From NCBI GenBank assembly GCA_025060135.1, contig JANXCY010000001.1:98331-162330 (forward strand): a stretch of 64,000 bases of DNA, read 5' to 3'. Under the pieces are notes generated by a model. It searched no databases. It was not told the origin of the DNA and saw nothing but the letters and a program-made list of their open reading frames with translations. Both the position numbers and the translations under genes were made by a program. Origin of the DNA: Anaerolineae bacterium. GTDB lineage: Bacteria; Chloroflexota; Anaerolineae; B4-G1; DUEL01. Positions 1 through 8,316 of the stretch are shown in pieces. The first letter of the stretch is position 1. The number at the start of each line of letters is the position of its first letter.

Positions 1-1
1 G

Positions 2-1444
2 ACGAAAGACGCCGGGAAGATTGCTGGTCTGGAAGTCCTGCGCATTATCAACGAGCCGACAGCGGCCTCCCTGGCCTACGGGCTGGATAAGAAGGGCGTG
101 GAGACGATTCTGGTCTTTGATCTGGGTGGCGGTACGTTTGACGTCTCTATCCTGGAGGTCGGGGAAGGCGTCATTGAGGTCAAGGCGACCAGCGGCGACA
201 CCTTCCTGGGCGGCGACGACTGGGACCAGCGTATCGTCAACTATGTGGCGGACGAGTTCAAGAAGGAGTACGGGATTGACCTGCGGCAGGACCGGCAGGC
301 GCTCCAGCGGCTGAAGGAGGCGGCGGAGAAGGCGAAGATTGAACTCTCCACGATGCTGGAGACGGAAATCAACCTGCCCTTCATCACCGCCGACGCTTCT
401 GGCCCCAAGCACCTGCAGATGCGGCTGACCCGGGCCAAATTTGAGCAGTTGACAGCCGACCTAGTTCAGCGTTGTCGCGGCCCCTTTGAGCAGGCGCTGC
501 GGGACGCCAAAATGAGCGCCCGAGACCTGGACGCGGTGGTCCTGGTCGGTGGCGCCACCCGTATGCCGATGATCCAGGACCTGGTGCGGGAACTGACCGG
601 CGGCAAGGAGCCCCACAAGGGCGTCAACCCGGACGAGGTGGTGGCTGTGGGCGCGGCGATTCAGGCCGGTGTGCTGGGTGGAGAGGTGCGGGACGTGGTC
701 CTGCTGGATGTTACTCCGCTGACGCTGGGAGTGGAGACGCTGGGCGGTGTGATGACCCCGCTCATCCCGCGCAACACCACCATCCCGGTCCGCAAGAGCG
801 AAATCTTCACCACCGCCGAGGACGGGCAGACAGTCGTTACTATTCACGTCCTGCAGGGGGAGCGTCCCATGGCAGCGGATAACATCAGCCTGGGCCGCTT
901 CAACCTGGAGGGCATCCCGCCTGCCCCGCGTGGCATCCCGCAGATCGAAGTTACCTTTGACATTGACGCCAATGGCATCCTGAACGTCTCGGCGCGGGAT
1001 AAAGCGACGGGCCGGGAGCAGCGCATCACCATTACCGCCACCACCAATCTGAGCAAAGAAGAGGTGGAACGGCTGCTGAACGAGGCGAAGCGGCACGAGG
1101 CGGAGGATAAACGGCGACGGGAACTGGCGGAGGCTCGCAACGCGGCCGATAGCGTCATCTACCAGACGGAGAAGTTCCTGCGGGAACTGGGCGACCAGGT
1201 GCCCGGCTCCGACCGGTCCCGGATTGAAGACCTGATCCGCGACCTGCGGGAGGCGATGAAGGGCGAGGACGTGGCCCGTATCCGGCGGCTGATTGAGCAA
1301 CTTCAGCAGGCCAGTATGGCACTGGGCCAGCAGATGTACGCCCGGCAGCAGGCAGCGGCTGGTCCGGGCGGTCCTCCCCCGGGCGGTGCTGGCCCCTCCG
1401 GCGGCGAAGGGGAGGTGATTGAGGGCGAATTCCGGGAGGCGTAA
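2..1444 (+). CDS. dnaK: Chaperone DnaK (Hsp70), 5' end missing
   Basis: ATP-dependent Hsp70 chaperone acting with GrpE and a J-protein in the cytoplasm. The reading frame is open from base 2, so the gene starts upstream; 480 residues remain of a usual 600-640. Visible: the ATPase half with [15 protein letters not shown] at the left edge, then the phosphate loop [15 protein letters not shown] and [15 protein letters not shown], followed by the substrate-binding domain ([29 protein letters not shown]) and a helical lid. The tail is Gln/Gly/Pro-rich and ends in [10 protein letters not shown], a typical acidic DnaK terminus. grpE follows after 87 bases, as in many dnaK-grpE operons. No dnaJ follows grpE; it could lie outside the window. 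Family assignment is near certain. Confidence 0.97.
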   Translation, partial: TKDAGKIAGLEVLRIINEPTAASLAYGLDKKGVETILVFDLGGGTFDVSILEVGEGVIEVKATSGDTFLGGDDWDQRIVNYVADEFKKEYGIDLRQDRQALQRLKEAAEKAKIELSTMLETEINLPFITADASGPKHLQMRLTRAKFEQLTADLVQRCRGPFEQALRDAKMSARDLDAVVLVGGATRMPMIQDLVRELTGGKEPHKGVNPDEVVAVGAAIQAGVLGGEVRDVVLLDVTPLTLGVETLGGVMTPLIPRNTTIPVRKSEIFTTAEDGQTVVTIHVLQGERPMAADNISLGRFNLEGIPPAPRGIPQIEVTFDIDANGILNVSARDKATGREQRITITATTNLSKEEVERLLNEAKRHEAEDKRRRELAEARNAADSVIYQTEKFLRELGDQVPGSDRSRIEDLIRDLREAMKGEDVARIRRLIEQLQQASMALGQQMYARQQAAAGPGGPPPGGAGPSGGEGEVIEGEFREA

Positions 1445-1450
1445 GGCGCC

Positions 1451-1500
1451 CGGAGTACGGAATACGGATTACGGAACACCTATTCCGTATCGCGTACTCC
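1451..1500. repeat. Imperfect inverted repeat of the GGAGTACGGAATACGG type
   Basis: Between dnaK and grpE. ggagtac (1452-1458) is mirrored by gtactcc (1494-1500), and ggaatacgg by ttccgtat inside it. A related string (cgtgttccgtgctccgtatcgg) occurs near 33746, so this looks like a dispersed intergenic repeat rather than a gene-specific site. Confidence 0.55.
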
Positions 1501-1531
1501 ATTTGCGCGGGTAAAGCAGGGAGGACGAGCC

Positions 1532-2176
1532 GTGACGACCCGAAAGAAAATCCCCATCCGTGTCGTCCAGCCGGAACTGGAGGAGGCACCGCCCTCCCCG
1601 GTCTTGCCAGTGGAGGAGGCGCCGCCACTAGTGGCGGAGGCGCCACCGCCCACGCCGCCGACAACTGCCGCGCCGTCAGCCCGGAGTGCAGGCTCTCAGC
1701 CTACGCTATCGTCGGAAGAAGAACTGGCATTGCGAGAAGAACTAGAGCAGTGGAAAGACCGGGCATTGCGCCTGGAAGCGGAGATGGATAACTTCCGCAA
1801 GCGGCTGCAGCGCCTGGCGGACGAACGCATCGCGGCCGACCGGGAACGGCTACTGCGGGCGTTCCTGGAAGTGGCCGACGACCTGGCCCGGGCCCTTTCT
1901 GTAGATGGCGCCGACGCCGAATCCATCCGTCAGGGAGTGGAACTGACTCACCGCAGCCTGATGAATCTGATGAGCCGGGAAGGGGTAACCCCGATAGAGG
2001 CCAACGGTCAGCCCTTTGACCCGGCCTGGCATGAGGCAGTGGGCACGGTCCCCGCGCAGCAGGTGGGCCAGGAGCCGGATACCGTTGTCCATGTCGTCCG
2101 GCCGGGCTATCGCATCGGCGACCGGCTGCTGCGCCCGGCACGAGTCATCGTCGCCACAGCCAATTCATCTTCGTAA
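1532..2176 (+). CDS. grpE: Nucleotide exchange factor GrpE
   Basis: Releases ADP from DnaK and so resets the chaperone cycle. 214 residues with a GTG start (1532) after a ggaggacg ribosome site. Residues 1-65 are a Pro/Ala-rich, probably disordered extension (repeated EEAPP and PPTPP). Then comes the long dimerising helix (ELEQWKDRALRLEAEMDNFRKRLQRL), and a C-terminal beta domain with the family hallmarks GQPFDPAWHEAVG and HVVRPGYRIGDRLLRPARVIV. The extended N-terminus is longer than in Escherichia coli, which is common among Chloroflexota and Actinobacteria. It is followed at once by a strong hairpin, so the dnaK-grpE unit probably ends here. Confidence 0.95.
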   Translation: MTTRKKIPIRVVQPELEEAPPSPVLPVEEAPPLVAEAPPPTPPTTAAPSARSAGSQPTLSSEEELALREELEQWKDRALRLEAEMDNFRKRLQRLADERIAADRERLLRAFLEVADDLARALSVDGADAESIRQGVELTHRSLMNLMSREGVTPIEANGQPFDPAWHEAVGTVPAQQVGQEPDTVVHVVRPGYRIGDRLLRPARVIVATANSSS

Positions 2177-2182
2177 CTGGTC

Positions 2183-2212
2183 TTCGGGGCGGCGGAGGAC
2201 CGCCGCCCCGAA
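2183..2212 (+). terminator. Strong hairpin after grpE
   Basis: A perfect 13-bp stem, ttcggggcggcgg / ccgccgccccgaa, with a 4-base loop lies six bases after the grpE stop. No long T-run follows (tgcttcta), so termination may be partial; the next gene starts 13 bases downstream. Confidence 0.6.
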
Positions 2213-2225
2213 TGCTTCTACCAAA

Positions 2226-3239
2226 ATGAAACGACGCTGGCCCCTCCTGCTCCTTGGCCTGGCTCTCAGCCTCTGTTTCCTCTGGTTCGCCTTCCGGGAC
2301 CTCCATCTGATCGAGGTCTGGGACGCGCTGAAAACAGCCCGGTACGTTTGGCTGATCCCCGGCGTAATGGTCTATTTCATCTCCGTCTGGTTTCGCGCGT
2401 GGCGATGGGGGTTCCTGCTGAGCGGCAGCCGATGGGTCTCCACTGCTCGCCTCTTCTCCATCGTTGTCATTGGCTATATGGGCAACAATATTCTGCCCTT
2501 CCGGCTGGGGGAGGTACTGCGAGCCTATATCCTCTGGCGAAAGGAAGGCATCCACATCGGCACCACTCTGACCACGGTCGTCCTGGAACGGCTATTGGAT
2601 GGCCTGACCCTGGTCTGCTTCGTCCTCTTCGGCCTCCTGTTTTTGCCCCTTTCGGAGTTTCTGGGGCGGCTGGTGATGGTCGCCAGCGGGGTCTTCTTCG
2701 GCGCGCTGGCGGTTTTCCTCTACCTGGCAGCCCATCCCGATCGCCTGCGGCGGCTGGCCCGCCGGGCCCTGGACGCGCGGATACCTCCCCGTCTCCGCCT
2801 CCCACTGCTAGGTTTCTTGGAGGGAGTCATCGCTGGCCTGGAGGGACTGCGCCGCGCGCGGGACGTCCTGGTCCTCTTCGGGATTACGGTCTGGGTCTGG
2901 TTGCTGGAAGCCCTCAAGTATTGGCTGGTCAGTTTTGCCTTTGATCTCCACCTGGGATACGTGAGTGTGATGGTGATGGGCGGAGCCGTCAATCTGCTGA
3001 CCGCGCTTCCTTCTCTGCCCGGCTACATCGGAACATTTGAAATGGGCATCAAGATTCTGGAGGGGATGGGAGCCCCGTCGGCGGCCGCTGCCAGTTACAT
3101 TCTGGTCCTTCACGCCGTCCTGCTGGTTCCGGTAACCCTGTTGGGGATGGTATTGATGGGGGTGGAGGGAGTCCGCTGGGCAGAGATTGAGGAGGCCGCC
3201 CGGATGAGGCGGGAAAGAGACGCGCTCCAGGAACTTTAA
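2226..3239 (+). CDS. UPF0104 / LPG-synthase-TM-type integral membrane protein
   Basis: A 337-residue polytopic membrane protein. The start is ATG 2226 (MKRRWPLLLLGLALSL); an in-frame upstream extension would run into grpE. About eight hydrophobic segments are visible. Family signs are the early FRAWRWGFLL, then GYMGNNILPFRLGEVLRAYIL and, near the end, NLLTALPSLPGYIGTFEMG, all typical of the lysylphosphatidylglycerol synthetase transmembrane / UPF0104 family (PF03706). Members are thought to be lipid flippases or to handle polyprenyl-linked precursors; the substrate cannot be read from sequence. The soluble aminoacyl-transfer domain of MprF is absent. It abuts the thiolase gene with no terminator between, so co-transcription is likely. 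Confidence 0.85.
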   Translation: MKRRWPLLLLGLALSLCFLWFAFRDLHLIEVWDALKTARYVWLIPGVMVYFISVWFRAWRWGFLLSGSRWVSTARLFSIVVIGYMGNNILPFRLGEVLRAYILWRKEGIHIGTTLTTVVLERLLDGLTLVCFVLFGLLFLPLSEFLGRLVMVASGVFFGALAVFLYLAAHPDRLRRLARRALDARIPPRLRLPLLGFLEGVIAGLEGLRRARDVLVLFGITVWVWLLEALKYWLVSFAFDLHLGYVSVMVMGGAVNLLTALPSLPGYIGTFEMGIKILEGMGAPSAAAASYILVLHAVLLVPVTLLGMVLMGVEGVRWAEIEEAARMRRERDALQEL

Positions 3240-3259
3240 TGCTCCTCCGGAGGAACGAG

Positions 3260-4456
3260 ATGTCCGTGGATGCTCGTGCACCTGTGATCGTCTCTGCGGC
3301 CCGAACGCCCATCGGGCGGTTTCAGGGCACATTGGCTCCCCTTTCTGCTCCCGAACTGGGCGCGATCGCCATCCGCGCAGCGGTGGAACGGGCCGGTATA
3401 GACCCGCTCCTCGTGGAGGAAGTGTGGATGGGGAACGTTATCCAGGCCGGGGAGGGACAGGCCCCGGCCCGCCAGGCGGCCATCCGGGCTGGTCTTCCAC
3501 CGACTGTTGGCGCGACCACGGTTAACAAAGTGTGTGGTTCCGGCCTGAAGGCTGTTATGCTGGCTGCGGCGATGATTGCCGCTGAAGATGGGGACGTCTT
3601 CGTGGCCGGGGGGATGGAGAGTATGAACAACGGGCCCTTCCTGCTGAAGCAGGCCCGGTTCGGCTACCGCTTGGGCGACGGCCGACTGGTGGACGCGACG
3701 GTCCACGATGGCCTGTGGTGTCCCTTTCAGGACTGGCACATGGGCAACGCCGCCGAGTGGATTGCCCGGGAGTACGGCCTGACCCGCCAGGAACTGGATG
3801 CGTACGCCTATCAGAGCCATATGAAAGCCATCGCCGCTATGGACGAGGGACGTTTCAGAGAGGAAATTGTCCCGGTCCTGGTGCCGCAACCGAAGGGTGC
3901 TCCGCTTCTCCTGGATACCGACGAATGCCCCCGGCGGGATACCTCACTGGAAGCGCTGGCCCGTCTGAAACCGGCCTTCCAACCCGATGGTCGGGTAACG
4001 GCAGGCAATGCGCCGGGCATCACCGACGGCGCGGCGGCGCTGGTGGTGATGAGTCGGGCGAAGGCGGAGGAACTGGGCCTACGGCCACTGGCCCACATCG
4101 TTGCTTGGGCTCAGGCGGCGGTGGAGCCGCTGCGCATCTTCACCGCGCCCATCCTGGCCGTTCGCAAACTCTGGGCAAAGACGGGCACTTCGGTCAACGA
4201 CTACGATCTCTACGAGATCAACGAGGCCTTCGCAGCCCAGGTCCTGGCCAACGGTCGGGAACTGAACCTTCCCTGGGAGCGGGTGAACGTCAACGGAGGC
4301 GCTATTGCCCTGGGACACCCCATCGGGTGCTCCGGCGCGCGCATCCTAGTAACCCTCATCTATGCCCTTCGGCAGCGCGGACTCCGGCGAGGTCTGGCCG
4401 CCCTCTGCCTGGGCGGCGGCGAGGCCGTAGCGATGACGGTGGAGGTGGAGGAATAA
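3260..4456 (+). CDS. Thiolase family protein (acetyl-CoA acetyltransferase)
   Basis: Condenses or cleaves acyl-CoA with CoA in the cytoplasm; acetyl-CoA C-acetyltransferase is the likeliest activity. 398 residues from ATG 3260, chosen because ggagg lies seven bases upstream; an ATG at 3239 overlapping the previous stop has no such site. Hallmarks in order: [10 protein letters not shown]; the acyl-binding Cys92 in [29 protein letters not shown]; and the C-terminal [17 protein letters not shown] with the catalytic His and second Cys, closing with [13 protein letters not shown]. All catalytic residues are present. Chain-length preference (acetoacetyl-CoA versus 3-ketoacyl-CoA) cannot be decided here. 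Confidence 0.94.
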   Translation: MSVDARAPVIVSAARTPIGRFQGTLAPLSAPELGAIAIRAAVERAGIDPLLVEEVWMGNVIQAGEGQAPARQAAIRAGLPPTVGATTVNKVCGSGLKAVMLAAAMIAAEDGDVFVAGGMESMNNGPFLLKQARFGYRLGDGRLVDATVHDGLWCPFQDWHMGNAAEWIAREYGLTRQELDAYAYQSHMKAIAAMDEGRFREEIVPVLVPQPKGAPLLLDTDECPRRDTSLEALARLKPAFQPDGRVTAGNAPGITDGAAALVVMSRAKAEELGLRPLAHIVAWAQAAVEPLRIFTAPILAVRKLWAKTGTSVNDYDLYEINEAFAAQVLANGRELNLPWERVNVNGGAIALGHPIGCSGARILVTLIYALRQRGLRRGLAALCLGGGEAVAMTVEVEE

Positions 4457-4505
4457 CGGGATGGTCGTTCTCCTGACTCCTGTAGAGAAAAACATCTATA
4501 GTCGG

Positions 4506-4534
4506 TTGCCAAATCGCCAGAGTTGTGCTATAAC
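4506..4534 (+). promoter_or_regulatory. Sigma-70-type promoter for the BMP lipoprotein gene
   Basis: TTGCCA (4506-4511), a 17-base spacer, then TATAAC (4529-4534) with TGC just before it (extended -10). The leader to the ATG at 4652 is about 110 bases. Confidence 0.65.
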
Positions 4535-4651
4535 AAAAACCGTAACCCATTTCCGATGCAGGAGGTGCTCCCCGCGATAGAAACTGCTGCTGATGCTCTT
4601 CATGATGTTGGTTCACCCACTTGCTGAATTCTCCCAGAGGAGGAAAGCCCC

Positions 4652-5851
4652 ATGTCCAGGCGCGTATGGACCCTGATGGTACTGATGACAATTTCTGCCC
4701 TGGTGCTGGCTGCCTGCCGGCCTGCAGCGACTCCCACCCCCGAGGGCCCGAGATTGGGGAAATTGAAGGCCTGTTTCATCTACGTTGGTCCGATTGGCGA
4801 CATTGGCTGGACCCATGCCCATGACCAGGGCCGCCAGATCGTGGAACGACAGTTCCCCTGGCTGGAGACCGCCTATGCTGAGTCCGTACCGGAGGCCGAC
4901 GTGGAGCGGTTCCTGGACCGCTTCATCGTGGACGAGAAATGCGATGTGGTCTTCACCACCAGTTTTGGCTTCATGGACGGCACCCTGGCGGCGGCCCAGA
5001 AGTACCCCGACAAAATCTTCTTCCACTGTTCCGGCTACAAGCGGGCCCCTAACATGGGGACCTACATGGCCGACTTCTATCAGGTTTACTACCTGAACGG
5101 CCTGATGGCTGGCGCGTTGACCAAGAGCGGCAAGATCGGCTATGTGGCTGCTCACCCGATCCCCGAGGTCGTCCGCCATATTAACGCCTTCACCCTGGGT
5201 ATCCGGGAAGTGAACCCCAAAGCGACGGTGGACGTTCGGTGGATTTTTGCCTGGTATGACCCGGCCAAGGCCCGGCAGGCCGCCGAGGCATTGATTGCCG
5301 AGGGCGCGGATGTCCTGGCCTTCACCGAGGACTCGCCCACTGTTGTCCAGGTAGGGGAGGAGTACACCAATAAGGGCCAGCCGATCTACACCTTCGGCCA
5401 CTACAGCCCGATGGCCCAGTTCGGCCCCAACTCTATGGTCAGCGGCCAGTTGGTCCACTGGGAGCGGATCTACGAAGACATTCTGATGAAAGTCTATCTG
5501 GGCATCTACACCAACAAGAACCTGGAGAATGTGGACTACTGGTACATCCTGGGGCAGAAGGGCGTGGAACTGGGTGGCGACTTCGGCGTTCCCATCAATC
5601 CCAAGTTTGAGGAGCCGCTCAAGGCCGTGAAGGTCAGCGACCCGCTCCTGGGTGAGATCAGCGTCTACGACCTGGTCTTCAAGCGGCTGGAACAGATGAC
5701 CGACCCGGCGGTTCTCTTTGACCCCTTCACTGGCCCGATCAAGGATCAGGCGGGTCAATTGCGGGTGAAGCCAGGCCAGCGGCTCAGCCTCTACGAACTG
5801 ACTACGATGGACTGGTTTGTGGAAGGCAACATTGGCGAGTTGCCGCGCTGA
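4652..5851 (+). CDS. BMP-family substrate-binding lipoprotein
   Basis: A 399-residue secreted lipoprotein: a short positively charged start, a hydrophobic stretch and a lipobox LVLAAC (Cys near residue 23), then a Thr/Pro linker. The mature part is a Bmp/PnrA/Med-type periplasmic-binding fold: ACFIYVGPIGDIGWTHAHDQG at its N-terminus, then DVVFTTSFGFMDG, FHCSGYKRAPNMGTYMADFYQ and VIYGLMAGALTKSGKIGYV-like segments. Relatives bind purine nucleosides or are the sensors of nucleoside ABC importers. It is preceded by its own promoter and by gaggaggaaag. No permease or ATPase gene lies beside it, so it is an orphan binding protein or works with a transporter elsewhere. The ligand is unknown. Confidence 0.88.
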   Translation: MSRRVWTLMVLMTISALVLAACRPAATPTPEGPRLGKLKACFIYVGPIGDIGWTHAHDQGRQIVERQFPWLETAYAESVPEADVERFLDRFIVDEKCDVVFTTSFGFMDGTLAAAQKYPDKIFFHCSGYKRAPNMGTYMADFYQVYYLNGLMAGALTKSGKIGYVAAHPIPEVVRHINAFTLGIREVNPKATVDVRWIFAWYDPAKARQAAEALIAEGADVLAFTEDSPTVVQVGEEYTNKGQPIYTFGHYSPMAQFGPNSMVSGQLVHWERIYEDILMKVYLGIYTNKNLENVDYWYILGQKGVELGGDFGVPINPKFEEPLKAVKVSDPLLGEISVYDLVFKRLEQMTDPAVLFDPFTGPIKDQAGQLRVKPGQRLSLYELTTMDWFVEGNIGELPR

Positions 5852-5897
5852 ACCTGGGAACCTTCCGTGGGCTCCGGCCCGACATGTTCCGTTTTCC

Positions 5898-5949
5898 CGT
5901 AGCGCAGGCTGTTCGCCTGCACCGGGCAGGCCTGGCGGCCTGCGCTACG
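5898..5949. repeat. Palindromic GTAGCGCAGGC repeat
   Basis: A perfect 12-base inverted repeat, cgtagcgcaggc (5898-5909) and gcctgcgctacg (5938-5949), flanks gttcgcctgcaccgggcagg. Related copies are seen near 7706-7792 and 58381-58424 and a fragment near 41570, making it a dispersed intergenic family. It sits between the BMP gene and the transaldolase and could fold as a hairpin. Confidence 0.7.
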
Positions 5950-6037
5950 TTCTCCTCGGCCTTGCAGTAGGGGCGGGGTTTGTTGGACTGTGCTGGCCGG
6001 TGGCCCGCGGGCAGACTCGGGATATGAGGAGGGCATT

Positions 6038-6700
6038 GTGGCGTTGCTCTTTCTGGATACAGCGGACATCCACGAGGTGCGTCAGGCGGCAGCCTGGGGG
6101 ATTCTGGACGGTGTTACCACCAACCCGACACTGATGATGCGGGCTGGTACTGCCGACCTCAAAGCCACCACGCTGGAAATCGTGAACATTGTCCAGGGAC
6201 CGGTGAGCGCCGAGGTGATCTCCACAGATGCCCCGGGGATGATCGCCGAAGCGCGGGAAATCCTGAACTGGTCCGAGCACGTCTTCGTCAAAATCCCCTG
6301 CACTGTGGAGGGGTTAAAAGCGATGCGGGAAATTGCCCGCTGGCCCAACGGGCGGATCAACGCGACGCTGATTTTCTCCCCCATTCAGGCCTACCTGGTG
6401 GCCAAAGCCGGGGCGACGTACGCTTCCATCTTTGTCGGGCGGATGGACGACGCCGGCCTGGATGGGATGGAAGTAGTCCGCCAGACCCGGGTCATTTTTG
6501 ACCGCTACGGATTCTCCTGCCAAGTGCTGGCGGCCAGTATCCGCCATCCGGCCCATGTGGTGGAAGCCCTGTTGGCAGGGGCTGATATCATCACGGTCCC
6601 CTTTGGCGTCCTCCAGCAGATGGTGCGCAGTCCGTTCACCGACGTCGGCCTGGAGCGCTTCCTGGCCGACTGGCAGAAGGTGGCCGGGGCCACAAAGTAG
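6038..6700 (+). CDS. Transaldolase / fructose-6-phosphate aldolase (FSA/TalC type)
   Basis: A small class I aldolase of the cytoplasm; members either transfer dihydroxyacetone units in the pentose phosphate pathway or split fructose 6-phosphate. 220 residues, the exact length typical of the FSA/TalC subfamily. GTG 6038 is taken as the start because gaggaggg precedes it; a longer in-frame version from 5990 adds a poorly conserved leader. Evidence: FLDTADIHEVRQ, GVTTNPTLMM, the Schiff-base Lys85 in VFVKIPCT (the same number as in E. coli FSA), NATLIFSPIQAYLVAKAGA and YASIFVGRMDDAG. Which reaction dominates is not resolvable by eye. Confidence 0.92.
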   Translation: MALLFLDTADIHEVRQAAAWGILDGVTTNPTLMMRAGTADLKATTLEIVNIVQGPVSAEVISTDAPGMIAEAREILNWSEHVFVKIPCTVEGLKAMREIARWPNGRINATLIFSPIQAYLVAKAGATYASIFVGRMDDAGLDGMEVVRQTRVIFDRYGFSCQVLAASIRHPAHVVEALLAGADIITVPFGVLQQMVRSPFTDVGLERFLADWQKVAGATK

Positions 6701-6828
6701 CCTCCCTGAACCCGGGCCCACCGGGCGGGACAGGGGTCGGCGCCTAATGGCGGGATGATCCCGCCGCAATGGACGGCGACCCTCCGGCGAAACGGCCCGA
6801 CTTTCGGGAGAGAGTGTGGAGGTCACGG

Positions 6829-7611
6829 GTGCCCCTGCCCCAGATCGTCCCTATCCGAGAGATTTACGTAGAAAACCGCCGGGTGCGTACCTTCGTCCTG
6901 GATACGGCGCTCCCGGAGGCCCAGCCCGGGCAGTTCGTAATGCTCTGGCTCCCCGGAGTGGACGAAAAGCCCATATCCATTGCTTATCCCTCTCCATTGA
7001 CGCTCACGGTAGCCCGCGTGGGCCCGTTCAGCACTGCGCTCCACCGGGTACGGGAAGGGGAACGGGTGGGAGTGCGCGGGCCCTTCGGCCGGGGATTTCA
7101 CCTCCAACCCGACCGTCCCGCGCTCCTGATCGGCGGCGGTTACGGCGTGGCTCCTCTGTACTTCCTGGCCTGGCATGCTGTCCGGCAGGAGATTCCCACC
7201 ACGGTGGTGATGGGAGCCCGGAGGGCCAATGACCTTATTTACGTGGACCGCTTCCAGGCTCTGGGGGTCGAACTGGTGATTGCCACCGATGACGGCTCCG
7301 CCGGGCGGCAGGGGACAGCCGTAGAGGCAGCGCTGGAAATCGCCAGGCGAGACCCGCCGCCTGTCGTCTACGCCTGTGGGCCGGAACCGATGCTGGTGGC
7401 CGTCCTCCATCTCTGCCAGAAGCACGGCCTGCCCGGTCAGTTGAGCGTAGAGCGGTACATGAAGTGCGGTTTCGGCATCTGTGGACAGTGCTCCTTGGAT
7501 GGGATGCTGGTCTGCCTGGATGGGCCGGTCTTCTCCGTGGAGCAACTGGCCAGCCTGACGGAGTTTGGCCGGTTCCGTCGCAACCCTACCGGTCGCCGGA
7601 TGCCGGTGTAG
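6829..7611 (+). CDS. pyrK: Dihydroorotate dehydrogenase electron transfer subunit (PyrK-like)
   Basis: An iron-sulfur flavoprotein that passes electrons between NAD and a class 1B dihydroorotate dehydrogenase in pyrimidine synthesis. 260 residues from GTG 6829, preferred because ggagg lies six bases upstream; an in-frame ATG at 6769 lacks a ribosome site. Order: FAD-binding beta barrel (PGQFVMLWLPG, EKPISIAYP), NAD-binding half (LLIGGGYGVAPLYFLA, YACGPEPML), and the C-terminal 2Fe-2S cluster with Cys in KCGFGICGQCSLDGMLVC. The spacing C-x4-C-x2-C-x8-C fits PyrK. pyrD is not in the window, so another ferredoxin-reductase-like role remains possible. Confidence 0.88.
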   Translation: MPLPQIVPIREIYVENRRVRTFVLDTALPEAQPGQFVMLWLPGVDEKPISIAYPSPLTLTVARVGPFSTALHRVREGERVGVRGPFGRGFHLQPDRPALLIGGGYGVAPLYFLAWHAVRQEIPTTVVMGARRANDLIYVDRFQALGVELVIATDDGSAGRQGTAVEAALEIARRDPPPVVYACGPEPMLVAVLHLCQKHGLPGQLSVERYMKCGFGICGQCSLDGMLVCLDGPVFSVEQLASLTEFGRFRRNPTGRRMPV

Positions 7612-7635
7612 GATGAGCGCCGTTTCCCCTGGGGG

Positions 7636-7677
7636 GTTGCAGTGGCTCTGCTGCTGCAATCAAAATATTTATTTTTA
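7636..7677 (+). terminator. Possible weak terminator after pyrK
   Basis: ttgcag / ctgcaa can pair (6 bp, 11-base loop) and is followed by the AT-rich tcaaaatatttattttt. A second short hairpin, cgtccga-cctt-tcggacg, lies at 7685-7702. Neither is strong on its own. Confidence 0.35.
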
Positions 7678-7705
7678 AGGGTTGCGTCCGACCTTTCGGA
7701 CGACT

Positions 7706-7792
7706 TGTAGCGCAGGCGGTTTGCGGAGGCCAGAGCGGCATGGATGGGGCTGTTCGCCTGCACCTGGCGAGTTCGGGTGGCCTGTGCTCTGG
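7706..7792. repeat. Second copy of the GTAGCGCAGGC repeat, interrupted
   Basis: tgtagcgcaggcg at 7706-7718 and ctgttcgcctgcacctggc at 7750-7768 match the 5898 element, separated here by about 31 extra bases; cctgtgctct near 7781 is the decayed right arm. Confidence 0.5.
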
Positions 7793-7841
7793 GTAAACGG
7801 TGTAACTCCCGGTATTTGCACAAAGTTTCGCTCCAATAGAG

Positions 7842-7870
7842 TTGACGGCCCATCCGGGGTATGTTACAAT
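7842..7870 (+). promoter_or_regulatory. Sigma-70-type promoter for the 70-residue membrane protein
   Basis: TTGACG (7842-7847), a 17-base spacer, TACAAT (7865-7870). It lies 20 bases upstream of ATG 7890, so the leader is very short but still holds the gggaggg ribosome site. Confidence 0.75.
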
Positions 7871-7889
7871 CGGACGATGGGAGGGAAAC

Positions 7890-8102
7890 ATGCTGGCGAA
7901 ACTGGTGAAGCGCACCAGCGACTTTCTGGCCCGAACGCCAGGTTTAGTGGTGGTCATTGGGATGGGGCTCATCCTGCTGAACTTCGTCTTGCAATTGCTT
8001 CCCCCATGGCCGGTGGTCGGCTGGATGGCTCAAAAGCACTTCTGGCTCCACCTGGGGGTGCTGATCAGCCTGTTCGGCCTGCTGGTTGCCCGGGTGTTAT
8101 AG
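7890..8102 (+). CDS. Small two-helix membrane protein, function unknown
   Basis: 70 residues (MLAKLVKRTSDFLARTP...). Two hydrophobic segments are visible, roughly residues 18-36 (GLVVVIGMGLILLNFVLQLL) and 49-70 (WLHLGVLISLFGLLVARVL), joined by a short loop with PPWPVVGW. Supported as a real gene by its own promoter, a good gggaggg site nine bases before the ATG, and a clean stop before the next gene's leader. An in-frame ATG at 7842 overlaps the -35 element and is rejected. I recognise no family. It may be co-expressed with glyQS, which starts 214 bases downstream. Confidence 0.7.
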   Translation: MLAKLVKRTSDFLARTPGLVVVIGMGLILLNFVLQLLPPWPVVGWMAQKHFWLHLGVLISLFGLLVARVL

Positions 8103-8316
8103 GCGGTGTTCGGCGGTGGTTGGGCCGCCCGTTGTACCCCCCTTTCTGCTATAAATTTCTCTCCCAGAAGTTCCGCCGTTCACGCCGGGGGAAACTCTCT
8201 CCAGCCCAATCCACTTCATCGGAAATGGGACGCGGAAGAACACGGGCGTTGGTGGAGACACCAGTTCCTGCAACGCATTTCAGAGAGACCCTCATTCTTG
8301 CGGAGGCCGCAATGAT

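Noticed and set aside
8103..8316. T-box riboswitch before glyQS (tgggacgcgg at about 8224)
   Set aside because: It lacks one base of the TGGnACCGCG box, and the base meant to pair with the discriminator does not fit tRNA-Gly. No stem I pattern or downstream terminator was seen.
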